A DNA stretch of 5,708 nucleotides, taken from the NCBI GenBank assembly GCA_030150585.1, contig JASLFM010000189.1, positions 1 to 5,708 on the forward strand, given 5' to 3'. This stretch comes from Acidovorax sp. Its GTDB lineage: Bacteria > Pseudomonadota > Gammaproteobacteria > Burkholderiales > Burkholderiaceae_C. Shown here piece by piece: positions 1 through 4,445 of this stretch (positions are counted from its first letter, which is position 1; each line of letters opens with the position of its first letter). Below the pieces are notes generated by a model. The model was not told where the DNA came from. It saw nothing but the letters and a program-made list of their open reading frames with translations, and searched no databases. The position numbers and the translations under genes were made by a program.

Positions 1-456
1 GCCCCAGCGCGCCAGGGCCGCGTCGTCGCTCACGCGCGCGTCCACCCAGCGCGCACCCTGCGGCGTCTGTTCCTTCTTCCAGAACGGCGCCTGGGTCTTG
101 AGGTAGTCCATGAGGAACTCGCAGGCCTGGAAGCTCTCGCCCCGGTGGGCCGAAGTCACGGCCACGAGCACGATCTGGTCCAGCGGCTGCAGCAGCCCCA
201 CGCGGTGGATCACGCGCACGCCGTACAGATCGAAGCGGCGCCAGGCCTCGTCGATCATGGCCTCGATCGACTTCTCGGTCATGCCGGGGTAGTGCTCCAG
301 CTCCATCGAAGCGACCGCGTCGCCGTCGTTGCGATCGCGCACCGTGCCGACGAAGCAGCACACGGCGCCCACGCGCCCATCCCGGGCGCGCAGCGCGGCC
401 AGCTCCGTGGATACGTCGAAGTCCTGGGCCTGGATGGAGACACGCGGCAAGTTCAT
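1..456 (-). CDS. moaE: MoaE, molybdopterin synthase catalytic (large) subunit, 3' end cut by window edge
   Basis: MoaE is the large subunit of molybdopterin (MPT) synthase. With thiocarboxylated MoaD it adds two sulfurs to cyclic pyranopterin monophosphate to make the dithiolene of MPT, in the cytoplasm. Reading the minus strand from the ATG at 456 gives 152 residues open to the window edge. Seen: FVGTVRD (residues 35-41), LEHYPGMTEK (53-62), TSAHR (101-105), MDYLKTQAPFWKKE (116-129) and a tail RWVDARVSD. By alignment with E. coli MoaE (150 aa) from memory, the active-site Arg39, His103, Arg104, Lys119 and Lys126 correspond to R40, H104, R105, K120 and K127, all present. E. coli MoaE ends just after the matching tail, so probably only a few codons are missing here. 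No good Shine-Dalgarno precedes the ATG; the start is placed by homology. Its partner moaD lies 1.8 kb away, beyond genes on the other strand, so moaE probably has its own promoter. Confidence 0.96.
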   Translation of the reverse strand, partial: MNLPRVSIQAQDFDVSTELAALRARDGRVGAVCCFVGTVRDRNDGDAVASMELEHYPGMTEKSIEAMIDEAWRRFDLYGVRVIHRVGLLQPLDQIVLVAVTSAHRGESFQACEFLMDYLKTQAPFWKKEQTPQGARWVDARVSDDAALARWG

Positions 457-569
457 GGCGGCTATTTTTCTACGAAAACGGCGGTTTTTCCGGTCGCGAG
501 AACCGGTTGCGTCCCCATTGTGGCTACGATTTCGCATTTCCCCCACCCGTTGCGGCCCCACGCCCCCAC
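457..569. promoter_or_regulatory. Divergent intergenic region between moaE and the 84-aa gene
   Basis: These 113 bp separate two divergent starts and should hold promoters for both directions. The moaE-proximal part is less G+C-rich than the rest, with short A and T runs. On the plus strand TACGAT (525-530) matches four of six -10 positions but has no convincing -35 at 16-18 bp. On the minus strand I find only weak boxes. A short dyad CCGGT (490-494) / ACCGG (502-506) with a 7-nt loop overlaps the 8-bp palindrome AACCGGTT (501-508), which could be a regulator site or chance. Neither flanking gene has a clear Shine-Dalgarno. Promoter function is inferred from gene orientation, not from strong boxes. 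Confidence 0.4.
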
Positions 570-824
570 ATGGCCACCCAGAGCATCACCACCGACGAGT
601 ACAAGCTGTTTCCGTCGCCCCGCAACCAGCACCGCATCGTGTTCGAGCACCAGAGCTTCGTGCCGCACCCCTATGCGCTCATCGACCTGCCCAGCTTCGA
701 TCTTGCGGGCCGCTACAGCCTGTTCGCCGCCTGCCGGCTGGCGGACATGAAGATGGGACAGCTCGTGAGCTTCGAGCAGCCCGAGGACCAGGCCCGGTTC
801 GAGCGCCTGTTCGTGCCCGACTGA
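570..824 (+). CDS. Small conserved-looking protein of unknown function (84 aa)
   Basis: I do not recognise this protein. It is 84 residues, apparently soluble and slightly acidic, with no signal peptide, membrane segment or nucleotide-binding motif. The N-terminal half is rich in aromatic residues and histidine (for example YKLFPSP at 11-17 and FEHQSF at 25-30); the C-terminal half (about 50-84) looks helical and charged. Evidence that it is real: an open frame with codon use like its neighbours, and a stop only 10 bp before the next plus-strand gene, whose Shine-Dalgarno overlaps this stop. Start choice: ATG at 570 is the first ATG, but no clear Shine-Dalgarno precedes it. A TTG at 507 in the same frame would add 21 proline-rich residues and is less likely. 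It probably forms a two-gene unit with the 102-aa gene and is divergent from moaE. Function cannot be assigned. Confidence 0.7.
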   Translation: MATQSITTDEYKLFPSPRNQHRIVFEHQSFVPHPYALIDLPSFDLAGRYSLFAACRLADMKMGQLVSFEQPEDQARFERLFVPD

Positions 825-834
825 GGCCTGTCTC

Positions 835-1143
835 ATGCACGACGACAACCAGATCCTCGTTCCGCCGTCGTTCATCGCGCTGTACAGCGATGCGCGGGCC
901 CGCCCCCTGGCGCCGGCCCACGAGGTGCGCACGCGCTACGAGCTGTGCGAGGACCTCGCGAACCACCTCGTCGAGCACGCGCAGACGCTGTACCACGTGC
1001 AGGCCCCGTCCGAAGCCGAGATCCTGCGGCGCATCCATGCGGGCCTGGCGGGGCCAGACTCGGGCGTGACGCCGCCCGAGGCGGTGTGGGTCACCTGCCG
1101 CCTGGCCGAGCTGCTGCAATGGCAATGCCCGGCGCTGCCCTGA
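835..1143 (+). CDS. Small protein of unknown function (102 aa)
   Basis: This is a 102-residue soluble protein with no signal peptide or membrane segment. After a short hydrophobic start (ILVPPSFIALY, 7-17) comes a mostly helical, charged stretch (about 29-72) containing RYELCEDLANHLVEH and a following ILRRIHAGL, then a C-terminal segment with WVTCRLAELLQW. From memory it resembles a small family common in Burkholderiales that some databases label "ATPase with chaperone activity". I see no Walker A or B motif and it is far too short to be such an ATPase, so that name should not be trusted. The start is well supported: GAGG (823-826), overlapping the upstream stop codon, sits 8 nt before the ATG. 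It follows the 84-aa gene by 10 bp and is probably co-transcribed and perhaps translationally coupled with it. No function can be assigned from the sequence. Confidence 0.8.
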   Translation: MHDDNQILVPPSFIALYSDARARPLAPAHEVRTRYELCEDLANHLVEHAQTLYHVQAPSEAEILRRIHAGLAGPDSGVTPPEAVWVTCRLAELLQWQCPALP

Positions 1144-1238
1144 TCCGCTACACTGCGCCAATGCCTTCGCGCCTTGCCCCTGCCCACCGTGCCGCCCCCG
1201 TGGCAGCCGTGCCGTGCGTGGGCAAAGCCCAAAAACCC

Positions 1239-1288
1239 CAGCTCATCTGACCGGAGCTGCGGTTCCGTCCGGATGAGCGACGGAACCG
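1239..1288 (+). promoter_or_regulatory. Overlapping inverted repeats (possible attenuator-like structure or operator)
   Basis: Three dyads overlap here. One is a perfect 10-bp repeat, 1260-1269 (CGGTTCCGTC) with 1279-1288 (GACGGAACCG), loop 9 nt. One is 6 bp, 1239-1244 (CAGCTC) with 1254-1259 (GAGCTG), ending exactly where the first begins, so both can form side by side. The third is 7 bp, 1241-1247 (GCTCATC) with 1272-1278 (GATGAGC), extended inside by CGGA (1252-1255) with TCCG (1268-1271); it excludes the other two. No T-run follows, so this is not a classical intrinsic terminator. As DNA, the 10-bp dyad includes a T-N11-A spacing (1268/1280) like LysR-type sites. The pairings are read directly; function is inference. 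Confidence 0.4.
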
Positions 1289-1379
1289 ACAGGCACGATA
1301 CCCCTCCCGTTTTCCCTTTCATCGAGCCCCGAGGCCCCACGCGCACGCCGGCCGGTTCATTTCCCGGTCGCATGCCCTT

Positions 1380-1386
1380 GGAAGGA
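1380..1386 (+). promoter_or_regulatory. Shine-Dalgarno that fixes the DapA-family start
   Basis: GGAAGGA lies 9 nt before the ATG at 1396. The same reading frame is open upstream to about 1174, but that extension is proline-rich, unlike any DapA N-terminus, and starts without a ribosome-binding site. This site therefore decides for the 300-aa product. Confidence 0.75.
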
Positions 1387-1395
1387 CGAAAACCC

Positions 1396-2298
1396 ATGAC
1401 AGCACCCCAACCCCGCAGCGGCTTCTCCGGCCTGTGGATTCCCCTCGTCACCCCTTTCGACAGCGACGGCGCCGTCGACCACCCGGCGCTGCGCGCCCTG
1501 GTGCTGCGGCTGCAGGGCAGCGGCATCGCGGGCCTGGTTGTGTGCGGCTCCACGGGCGAGGCCCCGGCGCTCGACGCGGCCGAGCAGGACGCCGTGCTCG
1601 ATTCCGTGCTCGGCGCGGCACCCGGCCTGCCCGTGGCCATGGGTTTGTCGGGCTACCACCTGGGCCACGTGCTGGAGCGCGTGCGCGCCTGGAATGCCCG
1701 GCCCCTCGCAGGCCTGCTCGTGCCCGCGCCGCACTACATCCGCCCCTCGCAGGAAGGCCTGCTGCAGTGGTTCCGCGCGATCGCCGATGCCAGCGCCCAC
1801 CCGCTGATCGTCTACGACATTCCCTACCGCACGGGGGCCACGCTCGCGTTGGCCACGCTGCGCGCGCTCGCGGAGCACCCGCGCATCCGCGCCATCAAGG
1901 ACTGCGGCGGCGATGCGGCCAAGACCCAGGCCCTGATCGCCGACGGCCAGCTGCAGGTGCTTGCGGGCGAGGACGCGCAGATCCTCGCCACGCTCGCGCT
2001 GGGCGGCAGCGGCGCAATTGCCGCCAGCGCGCACTGGCAACCTGCGCGCTTTGTCGAACTCATGCGCTGCGTGGCGGCGAGCGAGCTGCCGCGCGCCCGC
2101 GCGCTGTGGCAGGCCCTGGTGCCGGTGGTGGAAGCCTGCTTTGCCGAACCCAACCCCGCCCCCATCAAGGCGCTGCTCGCACACCAGGGAGCAATGGGCC
2201 CTGGCCTGCGCGCGCCGATGGAGCGAGCGAGCGACGGGCTCGCGCAGCGCATCGCGGCCCTCGCGGCCGTGCAGGAGGCCGCGCTCAGCCGCCTGTGA
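1396..2298 (+). CDS. DapA-family protein (4-hydroxy-tetrahydrodipicolinate synthase-like), 300 aa
   Basis: This is a class I (Schiff-base) aldolase of the DapA/NAL superfamily, a cytoplasmic TIM barrel. DapA proper condenses pyruvate with aspartate-semialdehyde, the first committed step to lysine and diaminopimelate. Length is normal (E. coli DapA 292). Seen: LVTPF (17-21), GSTGE (51-55), HYIRPSQEG (113-121), VYDIPYRTG (139-147), AIKDCGGD (166-173), GGSGAIAAS (203-211), NPAPIKALL (253-261). Aligned by eye to E. coli DapA, the Schiff-base lysine is K168 (K161), the catalytic tyrosines Y140 (Y133) and Y114 (Y107), the substrate-carboxylate arginine R145 (R138), and T45 is T53; T44 becomes S52. 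Keeping that arginine favours a true synthase over a sialic or sugar-acid aldolase. Residues of the E. coli lysine feedback site look replaced, and IKEATG is IKDCGG, so this may be a divergent paralogue; I leave the symbol blank. Its stop overlaps convergent moaD by 14 bp. Confidence 0.88.
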   Translation: MTAPQPRSGFSGLWIPLVTPFDSDGAVDHPALRALVLRLQGSGIAGLVVCGSTGEAPALDAAEQDAVLDSVLGAAPGLPVAMGLSGYHLGHVLERVRAWNARPLAGLLVPAPHYIRPSQEGLLQWFRAIADASAHPLIVYDIPYRTGATLALATLRALAEHPRIRAIKDCGGDAAKTQALIADGQLQVLAGEDAQILATLALGGSGAIAASAHWQPARFVELMRCVAASELPRARALWQALVPVVEACFAEPNPAPIKALLAHQGAMGPGLRAPMERASDGLAQRIAALAAVQEAALSRL

Positions 2299-2536
2299 CG
2301 GGCGGGAAGAAGGCCACCTCGGCGCCGTCGGCGAGGGGGGCCTCTTCGCCCACCATCACCTGGTCGAGCGCCATGCGCACGGCCTTGCCGCGCGCGAGGC
2401 TGGCCGCATGGGCACCGCCGCGCGCGATGAGCTCGTCACGCAGCGCGCCGAGCGTGGGGGCCGCGGTATCGAGCGCCTCGCTGCCCGCGCCCACGGCCTC
2501 GCGGATGGAGGCGAAATAGCGTACCGTGATCTTCAT
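2285..2536 (-). CDS. moaD: MoaD, molybdopterin synthase sulfur-carrier (small) subunit
   Basis: MoaD is the ubiquitin-fold sulfur carrier of molybdopterin synthase. Its C-terminal glycine is adenylylated by MoeB and converted to a thiocarboxylate, which inserts into the MoaE active site. The 83-residue length is typical (E. coli 81). Seen: start MKITVRYFASIREAVG (1-16), a beta-grasp pattern, and the family-typical end FFPPVTGG (76-83) with the required Gly-Gly terminus. Its ATG (2536-2534) overlaps the moeA stop as ATGA, which implies translational coupling. At the other end its last codons and stop overlap the tail of the convergent DapA-family gene (2285-2298), so the codons for Gly-Gly (2288-2293) are antisense to coding sequence. 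No terminator is visible after it. moaE, the usual next gene, is displaced to position 456. Confidence 0.96.
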   Translation of the reverse strand: MKITVRYFASIREAVGAGSEALDTAAPTLGALRDELIARGGAHAASLARGKAVRMALDQVMVGEEAPLADGAEVAFFPPVTGG

Positions 2537-3780
2537 GCCAACAGTTCCGCGAAGGGGATGTAGCGCACGGTATCGCCGCGCGCGATGGTCTGGCCCGGCG
2601 GGTTGTCCACCACACCGTCGCCCCAGGCGGCCGAGGTCAGCACGCCCGAACTCTGGTTGACGAACAGCTCCACCCTACCCTCGCCATCCTGACGCACGCG
2701 CAGGAATTCACGGCGTTTATCGGCCCTGGGCCAATCGAAACAAGCGCGGGCAGCTACCGCTTTAGGAGCAACGTCGCGCACGCCCTGCAGGCGCAGCACG
2801 AACGGGCGCACGAGCAGCACGAAGGTCATGAAGCTCGACACGGGGTTGCCCGGCAGCCCCATGAAGTGCGCACCGCCCTGATCGTTCTCCACGCGGCCGT
2901 AGGCGAACGGCTTGCCCGGCTTCATGGCTACCTGCCAGAGGCCAAGGCGGCCCAGCTGCTCCACCGCGGGCTTGATGTGGTCTTCCTCGCCCACCGACAC
3001 GCCGCCACTCGTGAGGATCAGGTCGTTGCCCTGCGCGGCCTCGCGCAGCGTGGCCACGGTGGCTTCGCGCTGGTCGGGCACGATGCCGAAGTCGTTCACC
3101 TCGCAGCCCAGGCGCAACAGCAAGGCGCGCAGGAAAAAGCGGTTGCTGTTGTAGATGGCGCCAGGCTTCATATGCTCGGGCAGTACCTCGCCGGGCATGA
3201 CGAGCTCGTCGCCCGTGGAGAACAGCGCCACGCGCGGGCGCCGCGCCACCTGCACGGTGGCCAGGCCGATACTCGCGGCCAGGCCCAGCTCGGCCGGCCC
3301 GAGGCGCGTACCGGCGGCCAGCACCGTGGAGCCGCGCATGATGTCCTCGCCCGAGCGGCGCACCCACTGGCCCGGTGCGGGCACGGCGTTCACGCGCACG
3401 CGCTCGCCCGACGAACCACCCGTCAATGCTTCGCAGTCCTCCTGCATCACGATGGCGTCGGCCCCCTCGGGCACGGGCGCGCCCGTGAAGATGCGCGCCG
3501 CCGTACCGGGCTGGAGCGGCACGCCGCTCGCGCCTGCGGCGATGCGCTGGGACACCGGCAGCTCAACGCCGGGCGCAGCCACATCGGCGCGGCGCACGGC
3601 GTAGCCGTCCATGGCGCTGTTGTCCTGCGGCGGCACCTGCAGCGGCGAAACAGCGTCGTGCAGCAGCACGCGGCCGTCGGCATCGAAAGTGGCCACGGTG
3701 TCGCTGCCCGGCAAGGGCTGTGCCTGTGCGAGCAGGTCGGCCAGCGCTTCGTCGAGGGGTTTCAAGGGGGGGCGGTTCAT
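2533..3780 (-). CDS. moeA: MoeA, molybdopterin molybdenumtransferase
   Basis: MoeA uses adenylylated molybdopterin and molybdate to make Mo-molybdopterin, the last common step of cofactor synthesis, in the cytoplasm. It has 415 residues (E. coli 411). Seen: QDNSAMDGYAVR (52-63), RIFTGAPVPEGADAIV (96-111), RPRVALFSTGDEL (181-193), IYNSNRFFL (209-217), LTSGGVSVGEEDHIK (256-270), KPGKPFAYG (287-295) and GLPGNPVSS (308-316), then the C-terminal domain IV (about 340-415). These cover the expected substrate-binding and MogA-like domain motifs with no gap or frameshift. The start is supported by GGAGG (3790-3786) 5 nt upstream of the ATG. Start and stop each overlap a neighbour by 4 bp (mobB upstream, moaD downstream). 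One oddity is a short, less G+C-rich patch near residues 338-352, which contains a 16-nt near-copy of half of the thrC-mobB palindrome. Confidence 0.97.
   Translation of the reverse strand: MNRPPLKPLDEALADLLAQAQPLPGSDTVATFDADGRVLLHDAVSPLQVPPQDNSAMDGYAVRRADVAAPGVELPVSQRIAAGASGVPLQPGTAARIFTGAPVPEGADAIVMQEDCEALTGGSSGERVRVNAVPAPGQWVRRSGEDIMRGSTVLAAGTRLGPAELGLAASIGLATVQVARRPRVALFSTGDELVMPGEVLPEHMKPGAIYNSNRFFLRALLLRLGCEVNDFGIVPDQREATVATLREAAQGNDLILTSGGVSVGEEDHIKPAVEQLGRLGLWQVAMKPGKPFAYGRVENDQGGAHFMGLPGNPVSSFMTFVLLVRPFVLRLQGVRDVAPKAVAARACFDWPRADKRREFLRVRQDGEGRVELFVNQSSGVLTSAAWGDGVVDNPPGQTIARGDTVRYIPFAELLA
2741..2756 (-). repeat. Half-palindrome-like 16-mer inside moeA
   Basis: Read on the minus strand this is TAGCTGCCCGCGCTTG. 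It differs at one of 16 positions from TAGCTGCCAGCGCTTG at 4389-4404, the left arm of the spacer palindrome. It lies in frame in moeA, in codons for about residues 341-346 (VAARAC), and the second arm is absent. The match could be chance, or the trace of a palindromic element or gene conversion. Confidence 0.3.
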
Positions 3781-4370
3781 CCATGCCTCCGGGCGATCAT
3801 CGGCAAATCCTCCGCGGCAGGGCCGGTGCCGGCGCTCGCACGGGGGTATTCAAAGCGCTGCGCGTGGGCCAGCAGCCAGCCGGCCAGCGCGGCGGGGTCG
3901 TTCAGGTCGAACACGGGCAGCGCGGTGGGCCGGGGCAGGTGCCGCGGCGCATCGGTGGCCACGGCCACGACGCAGCGGTCGTCGGGGTAGCGCACGGGCC
4001 GGGCCGCCTGGCCGGGTTCGGGGGTGCGCCAGAGTTCGATCTTGGGCAGGTCGGCCTCCTTGAAGCCCTCGACCAGAACCCAGTCCGCGCGCGCATCGAG
4101 TTCGCCCAGCAGTGCATGCACATCGGGCTCCTGCGGCCGCTCGAATTCGCGCATCAGCGCGAGACGCTTGTCGGACGCGGCGATGACCTCGTACGCGCCA
4201 GCCTCGCGGTGGCGAAAGGTGTCCTTGCCCGGGTGGTCGACATCGAAGCGGTGGTGCGCATGCTTGACCACCGACACGCGCTGGCCCACCTGGCGCAGGG
4301 CGGGAATCAAGCGCTCCACCAGCGTGGTCTTGCCAGACCCGGAGAAACCGGCAAAGCCGACCACCTTCAT
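3777..4370 (-). CDS. mobB: MobB, molybdopterin-guanine dinucleotide biosynthesis adaptor (GTP-binding)
   Basis: MobB is a P-loop GTP-binding protein that assists conversion of the Mo-cofactor to its guanine dinucleotide form by MobA; it is helpful rather than essential in E. coli. It has 197 residues. Seen: Walker A GFSGSGKT (8-15), a HRFDVDHPGKDTFRHREAGA stretch (40-59) typical of MobB, and a hydrophobic strand ending VEGFK (100-104), followed by LPKIEL. The last 25 or so residues (after LAGWLLAHAQRF) form a low-complexity tail beyond the conserved core. AAGGAG (4382-4377) lies 6 nt before the ATG. Its stop overlaps the moeA start as ATGA, so the two are probably translationally coupled. mobA is not in the window. 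The 75-bp gap to thrC upstream holds a strong palindrome. Confidence 0.95.
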   Translation of the reverse strand: MKVVGFAGFSGSGKTTLVERLIPALRQVGQRVSVVKHAHHRFDVDHPGKDTFRHREAGAYEVIAASDKRLALMREFERPQEPDVHALLGELDARADWVLVEGFKEADLPKIELWRTPEPGQAARPVRYPDDRCVVAVATDAPRHLPRPTALPVFDLNDPAALAGWLLAHAQRFEYPRASAGTGPAAEDLPMIARRHG

Positions 4371-4390
4371 CCGATGCTCCTTGATCGATA

Positions 4391-4423
4391 GCTGCCAGCG
4401 CTTGCGGTAAAAGCGCTGGCAGC
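4391..4423. repeat. 13-bp perfect inverted repeat in the thrC-mobB spacer
   Basis: GCTGCCAGCGCTT (4391-4403) and AAGCGCTGGCAGC (4411-4423) are perfect complements around a 7-nt loop. On the minus-strand transcript the hairpin is followed by TATCGATC, not a U-tract, so it is not a standard Rho-independent terminator for thrC. It could still impede transcription or protect the thrC 3' end. From memory, palindromes built on TAGCGCTTG/CAAGCGCTA-like arms recur in Comamonadaceae spacers, which would make this a REP-like dispersed element. That is recollection and should be confirmed by a genome-wide count. Confidence 0.75.
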
Positions 4424-4445
4424 CAATTTCACTTCAATCGCTATA

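Larger units (their letters stand above)
1144..1395 (+). other. 252-bp spacer upstream of the DapA-family gene
   Basis: No convincing protein-coding gene lies here. In order it holds a -10-like TACACT (1149-1154, four of six consensus positions, poor -35), a 29-codon open frame (1161-1250) starting 7 nt after that box, a cluster of overlapping inverted repeats (1239-1288), and the Shine-Dalgarno of the next gene at 1380-1386. A spacer this long between co-directional genes, with a possible -10 and dyads, suggests the DapA-family gene has its own promoter and control region, but no element is proven. No lysine-riboswitch features or intrinsic-terminator U-tract are visible. Confidence 0.5.

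Noticed and set aside
507..569. TTG start for the 84-aa protein
   Set aside because: It would add 21 proline-rich residues over what should be promoter DNA, with no Shine-Dalgarno. It cannot be fully excluded, because the ATG at 570 also lacks one.
145..1069. Plus-strand open frames opposite moaE and overlapping the small genes out of frame
   Set aside because: MoaE is unmistakable on the other strand, and the alternative products are Arg/Pro/Ser-rich with no family resemblance.
1260..1288. Intrinsic terminator after the 102-aa gene
   Set aside because: The stem is good, but ACAGGCACG follows instead of a T-run, and the hairpin lies 117 nt after the stop codon.
1174..1395. A 74-residue N-terminal extension of the DapA-family protein
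   Set aside because: The extension is proline-rich and unlike any DapA N-terminus. The ATG at 1396 has a good Shine-Dalgarno and gives the normal family length.
1144..1395. Lysine riboswitch ahead of the DapA-family gene
   Set aside because: The spacer is short and lacks the multi-helix conserved core expected of the L-box aptamer.
936..1640. A 234-codon open frame on the minus strand across the 102-aa gene, the spacer and the start of the DapA-family gene
   Set aside because: Long antisense frames are expected in G+C-rich coding DNA. The product is low-complexity and resembles no family, while both genes it opposes have good ribosome-binding sites or clear homology.
2866..3990. A 374-codon plus-strand open frame opposite moeA and mobB
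   Set aside because: It is a shadow of two certain genes. The product is rich in Ala, Arg, His and Gly with no recognisable motif, and it crosses the mobB/moeA junction.
4391..4423. Intrinsic terminator of thrC
   Set aside because: There is no U-tract after the hairpin in the thrC direction. Listed as a repeat instead; a Rho-independent role is not excluded but not supported.
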